Of a stretch of 64,000 nucleotides of DNA, positions 29,210 through 37,478 are shown one piece after another. The stretch is from Vibrio ponticus. GTDB taxonomy: Bacteria; Pseudomonadota; Gammaproteobacteria; Enterobacterales; Vibrionaceae. Numbering within the stretch: position 1 is the first letter of the stretch; every line of letters starts with the position of its first letter. A program made the position numbers and the translations under genes. Where the stretch lies: the NCBI RefSeq assembly GCF_009938225.1, contig NZ_AP019657.1:2046001-2110000 (forward strand). Direction: 5' to 3'. Below the pieces are notes generated by a model. It was not told the DNA's origin, searched no databases, and worked only from the letters and a program-made list of their open reading frames with translations.

Positions 29210-29626
29210 TTATTGACCCATCTGCAGCGTACGCAGCAGCATTTGTTTACTGGCATCTGCTAATTGCACATTGGTTTGGTATGAGCGAGAAGCAGAAATC
29301 ATGTTGGCCATTTCTTCCATTACGTTAACGTTCGGCTTGTAGATATAGCCTTCGTTATTCGCAAGCGGGTGGTCTGGGTTGTATTCCGCATTTAACGGTT
29401 TATCGCTCTCAACAATGCCTAACACTTTCACCGGCACCGTATGGTCTTGACCGTACTTTGCCTTACTTAACTCTGCACCAAAGACTGCATGGCGTGCTTT
29501 GTAGGTGTCTTTCGCCGAGCTCGAAACACTGTCTGCATTCGCCAAGTTGCTTGAGGTAGTATTTAGACGAACGGATTCAGCACTCATTGCAGAACCTGTC
29601 ACATTGAATACGTTAAATAAGCTCAT
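29210..29626 (-). CDS. flgC: Flagellar proximal rod protein FlgC
   Basis: 138 residues. Rod protein with N-terminal LNTTSSNLANADSV and C-terminal PNVNVMEEMANMISASRSYQTNVQ motifs. It lies 5 bp after flgB. Confidence 0.96.
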   Translation of the reverse strand: MSLFNVFNVTGSAMSAESVRLNTTSSNLANADSVSSSAKDTYKARHAVFGAELSKAKYGQDHTVPVKVLGIVESDKPLNAEYNPDHPLANNEGYIYKPNVNVMEEMANMISASRSYQTNVQLADASKQMLLRTLQMGQ

Positions 29627-29631
29627 CTAAT

Positions 29632-30027
29632 TTATTCCCCTTTGATTGCCTTGGTTAAGTTCTTGAATTTACTTCCTAAGAAGTCTAGCGATGCCTGATG
29701 TCGAATTTGATTTTGCATAAATAAGTTACGCTCTAAATCCACATCGACCGTATTGCCATCACCGGTGTCAGGTTGAGATGGAAGTCGGTATAGCACTTCA
29801 CCCGTGACCTGTGTAGAGGCAGGAATATGCCGACCATCGGTACGGCTAAGACCAATGCTTGCCTCCGAACTTGCCGCTTGTAGTGCCTTTTTAAAATCCA
29901 TGCCTTTTGCTTTATAACCTGGCGTGTTGGCCTGCGCGATATTGGTGGAAATCACCTCAGCGTTACGCTCACGTACACCCACCGTGTGTTGGTGAATGCC
30001 TAATGCCTTGTCAAAAGAAATAGCCAT
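29632..30027 (-). CDS. flgB: Flagellar proximal rod protein FlgB
   Basis: 131 residues. First proximal rod subunit. The ISTNIAQANTPGYKAKGMDF motif near residue 30 and a short C-terminal helix are seen. It heads flgBCDE behind a strong sigma-54 promoter. Confidence 0.96.
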   Translation of the reverse strand: MAISFDKALGIHQHTVGVRERNAEVISTNIAQANTPGYKAKGMDFKKALQAASSEASIGLSRTDGRHIPASTQVTGEVLYRLPSQPDTGDGNTVDVDLERNLFMQNQIRHQASLDFLGSKFKNLTKAIKGE

Positions 30028-30132
30028 GTTTGCCTCTACTAAAAGAACTGACCTTTACTACCAATTAATAAAGCAAAATGCGTACCACTTTCTAAACTAA
30101 TGACTCGATTTTGTTTTATTAGTCATCAGAAC

Positions 30133-30149
30133 AGCAATAACCACGCCAA
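30133..30149 (-). promoter_or_regulatory. Sigma-54 promoter of flgBCDE
   Basis: Minus strand TTGGCGTGGTTATTGCTG: GG-N10-GC with TTGC. It lies about 110 bp upstream of the flgB start. Confidence 0.8.
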
Positions 30150-30221
30150 CTTTAGTTTGAATAGCTTAGATATTTTGGAATGTCATCCCTAGCTTATGCC
30201 GAAACGCCGCCGATTACAAAA

Positions 30222-30247
30222 AAGCCCAGACAAACATGTCTGGGCTT
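30222..30247 (-). terminator. Ancestral cheV-cheR terminator, now displaced
   Basis: Perfect 11-bp arms (30222-30232, 30237-30247), 4-nt loop, minus-strand tail of six T. Without the insertion sequence it would start about 20 bp after the cheR stop; the 1.3-kb element now lies between them. Confidence 0.85.
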
Positions 30248-30299
30248 GATTCATTCGATTGTCCCGTCCTGAAATGTGTTTACACATTGAGGACGAATT

Positions 30300-30710
30300 A
30301 TGACCACGTCAAATAAACTCTACATTAAGCGCACTCAGCGTGATTACACACTAGGCTTTAAATTGCAGGTTGTTGATGCTGTAGAAAAAGGCGAAATGAC
30401 CTACAAGCAAGCACAAGCCATTTATGGTATCCAAGGTCGCTCAACTGTTTTAACCTGGCTGAGGAAGCACGGGAAAATGGATTGGACGCAAAACCCAAGG
30501 AAGAACGCTATGCATGAGACTACCAAACCTAGTGAGTCTCCCGCTCAAAAAATTAAACGTCTTGAAAAAGAACTCGAAGATGAGCGAATAAGAAATCTGT
30601 TCTTGAATGAAGTGGTTGATATTCTTGACGCTGAGCATGGGACAAGCCTAAGAAAAAAGTATCTCGCCAAGGAGCGAGAAGCCTTCAAAAACAGAAAGGG
30701 ATCAGCTTAG
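30300..30710 (+). CDS. IS3-family transposase OrfA
   Basis: 136 residues. DNA-binding partner of the transposase: N-terminal helix-turn-helix with RDYTLGFKLQVVDAVEKGEMTY (residues 14-35) and STVLTWLRKHG, then a leucine-zipper-like coiled coil (KIKRLEKELEDERIRNLFLNEV). Near its end the AAAAAAG heptamer allows a shift into orfB. Alone it would act as a regulator of transposition in this family. Confidence 0.9.
   Translation: MTTSNKLYIKRTQRDYTLGFKLQVVDAVEKGEMTYKQAQAIYGIQGRSTVLTWLRKHGKMDWTQNPRKNAMHETTKPSESPAQKIKRLEKELEDERIRNLFLNEVVDILDAEHGTSLRKKYLAKEREAFKNRKGSA
30653..30659 (+). promoter_or_regulatory. Programmed -1 frameshift heptamer
   Basis: A-AAA-AAG in the orfA reading frame, the classic slippery site of IS3 elements. 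Slippage puts ribosomes in the orfB frame, which is open from 30659 on. Confidence 0.82.
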
Positions 30711-31537
30711 CTAGAATTTGCCGCCTATGTGGCATATCGAGACAAAGTGTTTACCAAAGAGAAAAGCGAGCAGCTGCCCGTCAAATTAAGCTCGATCCCG
30801 TAAAGCAAATGGTTTTAGAGCTCCGACGTTATATGCCTCGAGTTGGAACAAGAAAACTGTATTTCTTACTCAAGCCAAAGCTAGAAAAAGCAGGCATTAA
30901 ACTAGGTCGGGATGCGCTCTTTGACTACTTACGTAATGAGAGACTCCTTGTTCGACCAAAACGCAGTTTTACAAAGACAACCAATAGCCGACACTGGATG
31001 CAAAAGCACCCTAACTTACTGAAGGAGCTTAAGCCGAGTCATCCCGAAGAAGTATTGGTCAGCGATATCACCTACGTCCAATCGGATAAAGGTGTTCACT
31101 ATTTATCTCTTGTGACAGACGCATTTAGTCGAAAAATCATGGGGTATGAGTTGAGTAATGAGATGAAAGCAACAGATGTTGTAAAAGCTCTGCGCAAGGC
31201 GATAAAAGCACGTCAATATCGATGCTCTTGCATTCATCACTCAGACCGCGGTCTTCAATACTGCTCAACAGTTTATCAAGAGCAGTTGAAAAGTGGGCAC
31301 ATAAAGCCATCCATGACTGATGGGTATGACTGCTACCAGAATGCGTTAGCAGAGAGAGTCAACGGGATACTAAAACAAGAGTTCCTACTCGATAGGTGTC
31401 AAGACATCAAAGAGCTCAACCAACTAGTAAAAGAGTCTATTAGTATCTATAACAATATGAGACCGCATCTTAGTCTCGGGATGAAAACCCCAAATGAGGT
31501 TCATGAAAAAAGCCAACTGCTAACGCAGTTGGCTTAG
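30659..31537 (+). CDS. IS3-family transposase OrfB (made as OrfAB fusion)
   Basis: About 292 codons in the -1 frame relative to orfA, open from the slippery site; the first ATG in frame is at 30809, but the family-conserved HTH_21-like region (GISRQSVYQREKR, YMPRVGTRKLYFLL) needs reading from before it. The integrase (rve) core shows the DDE triad: D in VSDITYVQ, D in HHSDRGLQYCS and E in NALAERVNGILKQE. It catalyses transposition as the OrfAB fusion. Confidence 0.9.
   Translation, partial: VSRQGARSLQKQKGISLARICRLCGISRQSVYQREKRAAARQIKLDPVKQMVLELRRYMPRVGTRKLYFLLKPKLEKAGIKLGRDALFDYLRNERLLVRPKRSFTKTTNSRHWMQKHPNLLKELKPSHPEEVLVSDITYVQSDKGVHYLSLVTDAFSRKIMGYELSNEMKATDVVKALRKAIKARQYRCSCIHHSDRGLQYCSTVYQEQLKSGHIKPSMTDGYDCYQNALAERVNGILKQEFLLDRCQDIKELNQLVKESISIYNNMRPHLSLGMKTPNEVHEKSQLLTQLA
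31511..31534 (-). terminator. IS-borne terminator facing incoming cheR transcription
   Basis: Perfect 10-bp arms AGCCAACTGC/GCAGTTGGCT, 4-nt loop, overlapping the end of orfB. On the minus strand it is followed by TTTTTTC. It would stop transcripts arriving from cheR about 50-70 bp after the cheR stop. Confidence 0.78.
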
Positions 31538-31580
31538 TATAAAACTGTCAAGGTATTTTAGGACGAGACAGATGATGGCT

Positions 31581-32408
31581 TTACTTGAGCTTGTAAATAA
31601 TGCCTGGATTACAACGTACCATTTCAAAACGGTCAGTGAGTCCGGTTAAGGATTCCGATGCGCCTAAAAGCAGGTAGCCTCCTGGGTTTAAGCTGTTTGC
31701 CATTTGATTCAGTACCTTTGATTTCATTTCAGGAGAAAAGTAAATCAGGACATTACGACAAAAAATCACATCAAACTTACCCAATAGCGCATAACTGTCC
31801 ATCAAGTTTTGTGGGCGGAAGTTAACTAAGCGTTTTGCCGAGTCTTTGATCTTCATACGACCATCGCCAGCATCTTCAAAGAAAGCACGGCGCCTTTCCG
31901 GTGAAAGACCACGACCTAATGCTAAGCTGTCGTAAACACCCGCTCGACACATATCAAGCATACTTGAAGAAATATCCGTCGCCGTGATCGATACGTTTGG
32001 TAGCATACCTGGCTTACGCTGCTGAGTTTCAAGCACGGTCATCGCCATTGAGTATGGTTCTTGACCTGAAGAACTCGCCGCTGACCAAATCTTTATTGGG
32101 CGTTTATTTGCCGCCAACTCTGGCAGAATCTTATCGGCTAAAACCGTAAACGGGTAACTATCTCGGAACCATAACGTTTCGTTAGTAGTCATTGCGTCTA
32201 CCGCCGCCACACGTAATTCACGATTACGACCTGAGATAACATCTCGTAGAAGATCGGACAGTGATGCTAACTTAAACTTCACTACCAACGGGCTTAAACG
32301 ACTTCTTACTAAATACTGCTTACTATCTCCCAGCACAATACCGCACTGCGATTCTAAAAACCGGCTAAAATCACGATACTCTTGATCGCTTATAGTTATC
32401 GCTGTCAT
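31581..32408 (-). CDS. cheR: Chemotaxis protein methyltransferase CheR
   Basis: 275 residues. It methylates glutamates of chemoreceptors with SAM. The N-terminal helical domain is followed by the SAM-binding core with IWSAASSSGQEPYSMAM near residue 108, the VSITATDIS segment and FDVIFCRNVLIYF. It follows cheV by 10 bp. An insertion sequence starts 10 bp past its stop, leaving the coding sequence intact. Confidence 0.95.
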   Translation of the reverse strand: MTAITISDQEYRDFSRFLESQCGIVLGDSKQYLVRSRLSPLVVKFKLASLSDLLRDVISGRNRELRVAAVDAMTTNETLWFRDSYPFTVLADKILPELAANKRPIKIWSAASSSGQEPYSMAMTVLETQQRKPGMLPNVSITATDISSSMLDMCRAGVYDSLALGRGLSPERRRAFFEDAGDGRMKIKDSAKRLVNFRPQNLMDSYALLGKFDVIFCRNVLIYFSPEMKSKVLNQMANSLNPGGYLLLGASESLTGLTDRFEMVRCNPGIIYKLK

Positions 32409-32418
32409 TAAGTTCTCT

Positions 32419-33345
32419 TTATTTGATTAGTGCAGTCTTCACCGCGTTGCCAAGTTCGTCCGGGTTAAACTTAGCGATAAATGAGTTGGCTCCTACACGT
32501 TCAACCATTGCTTGGTTGAACACTCCACTCAGAGAAGAGTGAAGAATAACGTACAAATCTTTCAGCTCTGCATGACGACGAATCTCAGCAGTCAAGGTGT
32601 AACCATCCATCTCTGGCATTTCAATATCTGAAATGACCAAAGCGATTTGCTCATAGATGCTACCTTGAGATGACATTTCAAGTAGCTTCTCATACGCTTC
32701 TTTGCCATCTTTAACCGACACGACTTCAAAACCAATTGAACTAATTGCTCGTTCAACTTGTTTACGCGCGACCGTTGAATCGTCTGCAATCAAGATACGA
32801 CGTACGACTGGCTTTTCGGCCTGTGCTTTTTCGATTTCCTGACCAATATTACTATCCATGGTCTCATCAACTGGTGCGATCTCAGCAAGAATTTTCTCTA
32901 CGTCGAGAATCTCAACTAACTCATTATCAATGTTAGTTACTGCTGTTAAGTAATGTGCTTTACCTGAGCCTTGTGGCGGTGGCAGGATCGCTTCCCAATG
33001 CATATTGATGATACGTTCAACCGAAGTCACCAAAAAGGCTTGGATTGTGCGGTTAAATTCTGCAATGACGACAAAAGCTTTATCAACATCTGTCGTTGGT
33101 CGCCCACCGATCGCTAAACTTAGATCGATAACTGACACGGTATGGCCACGAATATGAGCCACCCCTTTAACGAGCGGATGAAGGTTTGGCATCGAAGTAA
33201 GCTTAGGGCATTGAAGAACTTCCTTAACCTTGAACACGTTAATACCATAACGTTGACGTCCCATTAGGCGAAACGTCAGTAGTTCCAATCGGTTTTGACC
33301 GACGAGTTGTGTACGCTGATTCACAGAATCAAGAATACCCGTCAT
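32419..33345 (-). CDS. cheV: Chemotaxis coupling protein CheV
   Basis: 308 residues. An N-terminal CheW domain (about 20-165) is fused to a C-terminal receiver domain (about 180-305). Receiver residues are visible: acidic pair in LIADDSTVARK, phosphoryl-acceptor aspartate in ISDIEMPEMDGYTL, and a lysine in FIAKFNPDEL. It couples receptors to CheA with phosphorylation-dependent adaptation. It is divergent from flgA across 74 bp. Confidence 0.95.
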   Translation of the reverse strand: MTGILDSVNQRTQLVGQNRLELLTFRLMGRQRYGINVFKVKEVLQCPKLTSMPNLHPLVKGVAHIRGHTVSVIDLSLAIGGRPTTDVDKAFVVIAEFNRTIQAFLVTSVERIINMHWEAILPPPQGSGKAHYLTAVTNIDNELVEILDVEKILAEIAPVDETMDSNIGQEIEKAQAEKPVVRRILIADDSTVARKQVERAISSIGFEVVSVKDGKEAYEKLLEMSSQGSIYEQIALVISDIEMPEMDGYTLTAEIRRHAELKDLYVILHSSLSGVFNQAMVERVGANSFIAKFNPDELGNAVKTALIK

Positions 33346-33419
33346 AAGCTCATCTCCATTTCAAACTTTCAAGTGAAAAAGTGGTAATCTAGTAAAGGCT
33401 ATGAAACCTGAGAAACCGC

Positions 33420-34166
33420 ATGATACACGTTAAATCATACATTTCTACAATTCCCACAACCGTAAAAAATTTGTGCAACGATAGCATGTTAGTTGTTATC
33501 GGCTTATCAGCGTTATTCTTTAGTTTTTCAGCGTCGTCTGCAACCCAAGAACAAATAGTGGCGATCCAAACCGCAGCTGAGCAATTTATCCTCGACAATG
33601 TTGAACAGCCGATTGACGGAACATTGCAAGCTGAATCCGCGAATATCGATAGCCGCATCTTCGCTACTGATTGTCCAGTTCCCCTAAGCGCCTCTTCAAG
33701 ATCAACCAACACCAACGCCAGTAATATTACCGTGTTAGTTGAATGTCACCAAGACGACTGGCGTATTTATGTACCGGTTAGATTAACCCGAACTGGACCA
33801 CAGGTCTCAATAACGACGCCACTCTCGCGCGGAGAAATTATCTCCGCTCAAGATGTAAGCATCAGTATGGTAGACTTGCAGCGCTTAAGGCGGCAAGGAT
33901 TTTCCTCGATAAATTCCGTTATTGGGGCAAAAGTAAAGAAAAACCTCAGAGCGGGTGAAATTATTGAACAACGTGACATCTGTATTGTGTGCCGCAATGA
34001 TGTTGTCACAATCAAAGCACAAAAGTCAGGAATGACTATCACCACCAAGGGGGTCGCACTTTCAGATGGGTCCCATGGCGAACAGATAAAAGTGAAAAAT
34101 AGTAAATCCAATCGTATAATTGATGGAAAAGTAACCGGGATATCGGAAGTTTCCGTGATTTTCTAA
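33420..34166 (+). CDS. flgA: Flagellar P-ring assembly chaperone FlgA
   Basis: 248 residues as drawn. Periplasmic chaperone for FlgI polymerisation. The SAF domain and C-terminal module (SRGEIISAQDVSISMVDLQRLRRQGF, VKKNLRAGEIIEQRDI, SHGEQIKVKNSKSNRIIDGKV) are clear. The start is uncertain: an internal ATG at 33486 would give a more standard signal peptide (MLVVIGLSALFFSFSASS) and a 226-residue precursor; neither start has a strong ribosome binding site. Confidence 0.9.
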   Translation: MIHVKSYISTIPTTVKNLCNDSMLVVIGLSALFFSFSASSATQEQIVAIQTAAEQFILDNVEQPIDGTLQAESANIDSRIFATDCPVPLSASSRSTNTNASNITVLVECHQDDWRIYVPVRLTRTGPQVSITTPLSRGEIISAQDVSISMVDLQRLRRQGFSSINSVIGAKVKKNLRAGEIIEQRDICIVCRNDVVTIKAQKSGMTITTKGVALSDGSHGEQIKVKNSKSNRIIDGKVTGISEVSVIF

Positions 34167-34215
34167 GCTTGAGATAGGCATTTCAAGTCGATTACGATCT
34201 ATTGGTAAATAATAT

Positions 34216-34242
34216 TAAAGATCCTTTTATTTCTGCCGATAT
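34216..34242 (+). promoter_or_regulatory. Sigma-28 (FliA) promoter of flgMN
   Basis: TAAAGATC-N11-GCCGATAT, close to the FliA consensus TAAAGTTT-N11-GCCGATAA, 43 bp before the flgM start. FlgM would thus be made under the control of the sigma factor it inhibits. Confidence 0.78.
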
Positions 34243-34284
34243 GGTCAGTACAGGAATATTTATTCAAGTTAAAAGGCTTTCTAC

Positions 34285-34599
34285 ATGGCAGGTATAGACA
34301 ACATACGCGCAGGGCAAACGCTCACAACGAGTACCCGCAGCGCATCACGCAGTTACGATAATTCGTCATCTCCGGTGAGTACTGGTAAAACAAACCATGT
34401 ACAGCAAGATGCGGTCTCTCTGAGTTCTGAAGGCAAAGCGGTCGACGCGATGCATAAACAAATGGTCAGTCAGCCAAGCTTTGATCAAGCCAAAGTGGCG
34501 GCAATCAAAGAGGCGATCAGCAACGGCTCTTATACCGTTGATGCGGAAAGACTGGCAGATAATATGCTTAAGTTCGAAAAGGAACTGGGTGGATTTTAA
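34285..34599 (+). CDS. flgM: Anti-sigma-28 factor FlgM
   Basis: 104 residues. Binds FliA and holds late flagellar genes off until it is exported. The disordered Ser/Thr-rich N-terminal half and the C-terminal sigma-binding helices (FDQAKVAAIKEAISNGSYTVDAERLADNMLKFEKEL region) are typical. It is followed 12 bp later by flgN. Confidence 0.93.
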   Translation: MAGIDNIRAGQTLTTSTRSASRSYDNSSSPVSTGKTNHVQQDAVSLSSEGKAVDAMHKQMVSQPSFDQAKVAAIKEAISNGSYTVDAERLADNMLKFEKELGGF

Positions 34600-34611
34600 C
34601 TGAGAGGTTGA

Positions 34612-35037
34612 ATGGCAGCGTTAAAAGGCTTAGTTGAGTTTCAGCTAAAAAATGCCAATGAGCTTTCTGATATTTTGCAGAAAGAACAAGTTGCTATCGC
34701 GCAACGAATTTCTAAAGATATTGAAACTGTCGCTTTGCAGAAAAATACTTTAGTCGCGCAATTGCAAACTACGGATGAAAGGATCGCTCGTCACCCGGAC
34801 GTAGAAAGCCTAAAGACCGACCCTGAACTGCATCCTATGGTTGAGCAAATCCGCACTATTATCACCCATTGTCAGCAAGTCAATGACGTGAATGGTCAAG
34901 CACTGCAAAGAGCGCAATTGAGTTTCAATAAGTTGAATAACTTAATGAAACAAACCCAAGGGAAATCAGGCATGACCTACACTGCCAAAGGTCATACTAA
35001 TAATGTGTCTACCCTTGGCACCAATCTTAAAGCCTAA
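34612..35037 (+). CDS. flgN: Flagellar export chaperone FlgN
   Basis: 141 residues, largely helical with long heptad-rich stretches. FlgN is the chaperone for FlgK and FlgL. Assignment rests mainly on position after flgM, length and the helical pattern (LVEFQLKNANELSDILQKE, LKTDPELHPMVEQIRTIITHC). Its terminator follows. Confidence 0.88.
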   Translation: MAALKGLVEFQLKNANELSDILQKEQVAIAQRISKDIETVALQKNTLVAQLQTTDERIARHPDVESLKTDPELHPMVEQIRTIITHCQQVNDVNGQALQRAQLSFNKLNNLMKQTQGKSGMTYTAKGHTNNVSTLGTNLKA

Positions 35038-35050
35038 AAATATTCTAAAG

Positions 35051-35078
35051 AAAAGCGGCAATCACAATTGCCGCTTTT
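35051..35078 (+). terminator. Terminator after flgMN
   Basis: Perfect 12-bp arms (35051-35062, 35067-35078), 4-nt loop and a run of six T on the plus strand. It may also serve convergent flgOP. Confidence 0.87.
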
Positions 35079-35104
35079 TTGTATCTAGAGATCAGAAAGA
35101 ATAA

Positions 35105-35536
35105 TTAAAACAGGGTCTGTTGTCGCTTTTCTGGCACTTGTTGTACTTCACCATAGTCACGCAGTTTATTCATTTTCTGAATATCCAGGCGTAATTCAGT
35201 CACATAAGTGTCGCCAACTTTGTAACTGCGTACCACCTCTGCGCCGCGGATCACGCCGTCTACTGCGCCAGATGTCAATTCCGTGCCTAAACGTTGATCT
35301 TTAAGATCAGCACGCCCACTCACTCGCATCCCGTACACTTGTTCTGCCAGTTCACGGTATGCATCAATTTTCGAAGCGCGCATCGCACGTACTTGCTTTT
35401 CTTCAACATCGCGACCTTTCTGTTCACTGATGCTGGCATAACCCACCGCAGACAACCAATCATCTGGGCGCATTTGGCTTAAGGGCTGACAGCCAACCAT
35501 TGCAATTGAGACAATTAATAACAGTAACTTTTTCAT
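35105..35536 (-). CDS. flgP: Flagellar H-ring lipoprotein FlgP
   Basis: 143 residues with lipobox VGC near residue 16. Outer-membrane lipoprotein of the Vibrio basal-body H (outer-membrane) ring that stabilises the sheathed polar flagellum. The LPP20-like core region KIDAYRELAEQVYGMRVSGR is present. It lies 8 bp after flgO. Confidence 0.92.
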   Translation of the reverse strand: MKKLLLLIVSIAMVGCQPLSQMRPDDWLSAVGYASISEQKGRDVEEKQVRAMRASKIDAYRELAEQVYGMRVSGRADLKDQRLGTELTSGAVDGVIRGAEVVRSYKVGDTYVTELRLDIQKMNKLRDYGEVQQVPEKRQQTLF

Positions 35537-35544
35537 CTCAACTC

Positions 35545-36180
35545 CTAGGGACGAAGAATAACAGTATATGGTTGACGAATGGTTGGGTCAGAGCGAATCA
35601 AAACACCATCTTGTGTACGGATACTATTGAGCGTATCTAAGTCTCGACCGATACGATCAGCAGGCAAGAAACCTTGCGCGGTTGCTACCACGATGCGTGA
35701 CTGCATACCCACGACTCGTGCATTCACCAATACACCACCTTCTTGACGCAACATTGTGCCTGTTAACACATACTGAATATCTTGCTCTTTTGCCAAATCT
35801 TTCCAGTCGCGACTAAAGGCAAAGTCACCTTGTTGCGTCACTTGAATACTACCTGTGGTTTTATAGTCCACCACTTTAAAGCCGCGACGCTGAAATTGAT
35901 GAATAAACCCTTCCGATACCGTATTCCCCAACCAGTTTGTCGCATCCATATTCTGTAGATCAACAAATGAGGTCACGGCGATTGGAGTGCGAGCTGAGAC
36001 GCTCGTATTCGATAACACCAAATCCTCGGTCATACTCTCAACAAAAAAGTCCAACGTGTGGCGTGGGCTATCCATTAGCATAAACTGACTGCCAGGATAC
36101 GGTTCTTTACCATTATAAATTGGGGAGTAGGCACACGCTGTGAGAAACAGCGCAGGCACTAACGCAAACCATTTTTTCAT
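35545..36180 (-). CDS. flgO: Flagellar H-ring lipoprotein FlgO
   Basis: 211 residues with lipobox TAC near residue 15. The FlgO domain runs from about residue 40 to 180 (PIAVTSFVDLQNMDATNWLGNTVSEGFIHQFQRRGFKVVDY region). In Vibrio, FlgO is an H-ring-associated outer-membrane protein acting with FlgP and FlgT. It is transcribed with flgP and is divergent from flgT. Confidence 0.93.
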   Translation of the reverse strand: MKKWFALVPALFLTACAYSPIYNGKEPYPGSQFMLMDSPRHTLDFFVESMTEDLVLSNTSVSARTPIAVTSFVDLQNMDATNWLGNTVSEGFIHQFQRRGFKVVDYKTTGSIQVTQQGDFAFSRDWKDLAKEQDIQYVLTGTMLRQEGGVLVNARVVGMQSRIVVATAQGFLPADRIGRDLDTLNSIRTQDGVLIRSDPTIRQPYTVILRP

Positions 36181-36253
36181 TCTCTAATCTCCGATACATT
36201 TAGGCACTGGCATTCCATTTCTATCTCTCTTTCAAAAGTGGAACGCTCCTTGC

Positions 36254-36281
36254 TTTTCTAACTGTGCAATCTATTAGAAAA
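36254..36281. promoter_or_regulatory. Inverted repeat in the flgO-flgT divergent region
   Basis: Perfect 8-bp arms TTTTCTAA/TTAGAAAA (36254-36261, 36274-36281), 12-bp spacer. It sits about midway between the divergent starts, so it could be an operator, but no known motif was matched. Confidence 0.4.
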
Positions 36282-36341
36282 TCAATGCCAAAATCCGCTA
36301 TGATTCTCAAAGCAAAAACTGTACCGAGTTGGTAATACACT

Positions 36342-37478
36342 ATGAAAAAATCGATCTTCAGTCTCTCTTTAAGCCTAGTGCTGAGCCTAGCTTCTACGCT
36401 CTCACACGCTGCTTGGTATGAAGTGACTGGTATGGCAACCGTTGTTGCCTCTGAAGATGCGGCACGTATTCATGCGCTAGAAGACGCTATTTATAAAGCG
36501 GTGAACTTCTCTGGCGCAGATATTGGCAGTATCGCTAATTTACGTCCGCTACTGGAAGATGGTCGTAAGGAGTATCAGTTTACCAACCATGAAGTTCGCT
36601 ACATCCTCGTTGAACAACAAAAGATCTATAACGATGTCATGTTCGTTAAAGCACGCATTGATATTTATCCATCGGCAACAGGTTGCCACGTTGATCAATA
36701 TAAAAAGACGTTTCTGGTCGGCAACATTGACCTCGATTCACCTCAGCAAGCGGTAATGGGACAAATTTATAGCCTCGGCGACGACTTTGCCCAAGTAATC
36801 AACCGACAGTTAGATCAAGAGTCCACCAGCTTTGTCTCTGTCGGCACCACAGACTATGAAATCAGCAAGCGTTATCCTGAGCGTCTTAAGATGATTGCCG
36901 AAGATACCGGTGCGCAATACATTATCGGTGGCAATATTACCGACTTAACCGCGACGATTGAGCAAAACTTGCTGAAAGCAGATGTAATCAACCGTCAGTT
37001 TGCCATGGAACTCACGGTGTTTGACGGTAAGACAGGAAGCGAAGTGTACACTCGTAACTACCGCGAAGTTGCCCGCTGGCCTTTCCCAAAAACCAGCCAA
37101 GTGGATACCCGCAGTGCTCGCTTTTGGGCTTCTACCTATGGTGAGATGATGTTGCGCGTGAGTCGTAACGTGATGCTCGATTTAGAATCCGAAGTCTCCT
37201 GTAAGATCACGCTGCCAGAGATTATCGCTAAATGGGGTAACACCATAACCATGAATCTTGGTCGTCTTCATGGTGTACACGAAGGCGATAAACTACAGCT
37301 TTGGCATACCGGCTCATTTATTGATCAGCGCGGCTTGCCACGCAATAAGGTGAGCGAAACCGATATCACGCTGACAGTCTCTCGCGTCTATGAAAGTGAA
37401 GCGGAGCTGACCGTGGATCAGCCAGAGCTAGCCAACAGCATTCAAATTGGCGATGTGATGCATAAGATCATCCATTAA
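36342..37478 (+). CDS. flgT: Flagellar H-ring protein FlgT
   Basis: 378 residues with a signal peptide ending SHAA near residue 22. Periplasmic H-ring component needed to anchor the MotX/MotY T ring and the outer ring in Vibrio. The N-terminal WYEVTGMATVVASEDAARIHALEDAIYKA block, central domain with GAQYIIGGNITDL and C-terminal beta-rich domain with NLGRLHGVHEGDKLQLWHTG are seen. Confidence 0.95.
   Translation: MKKSIFSLSLSLVLSLASTLSHAAWYEVTGMATVVASEDAARIHALEDAIYKAVNFSGADIGSIANLRPLLEDGRKEYQFTNHEVRYILVEQQKIYNDVMFVKARIDIYPSATGCHVDQYKKTFLVGNIDLDSPQQAVMGQIYSLGDDFAQVINRQLDQESTSFVSVGTTDYEISKRYPERLKMIAEDTGAQYIIGGNITDLTATIEQNLLKADVINRQFAMELTVFDGKTGSEVYTRNYREVARWPFPKTSQVDTRSARFWASTYGEMMLRVSRNVMLDLESEVSCKITLPEIIAKWGNTITMNLGRLHGVHEGDKLQLWHTGSFIDQRGLPRNKVSETDITLTVSRVYESEAELTVDQPELANSIQIGDVMHKIIH

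Larger units (their letters stand above)
30260..31570 (+). mobile_element. IS3-family insertion sequence, apparently intact
   Basis: 1311 bp. The left end begins TGTCCCGTCCTGAAAT, and the right end read inward is TGTCTCGTCCTAAAAT: imperfect terminal inverted repeats starting with TG as in IS3. Both flanks carry GAT (30257-30259 and 31571-31573), a 3-bp target duplication. Two overlapping frames, orfA and orfB, are joined by a -1 slippery heptamer. No inactivating mutation is seen. The IS3 subgroup was not assigned. Confidence 0.93.

Noticed and set aside
30300..31537. Split transposase frames taken as a frameshift pseudogene
   Set aside because: The -1 slippery heptamer, open overlap and intact DDE residues show the normal IS3 arrangement.
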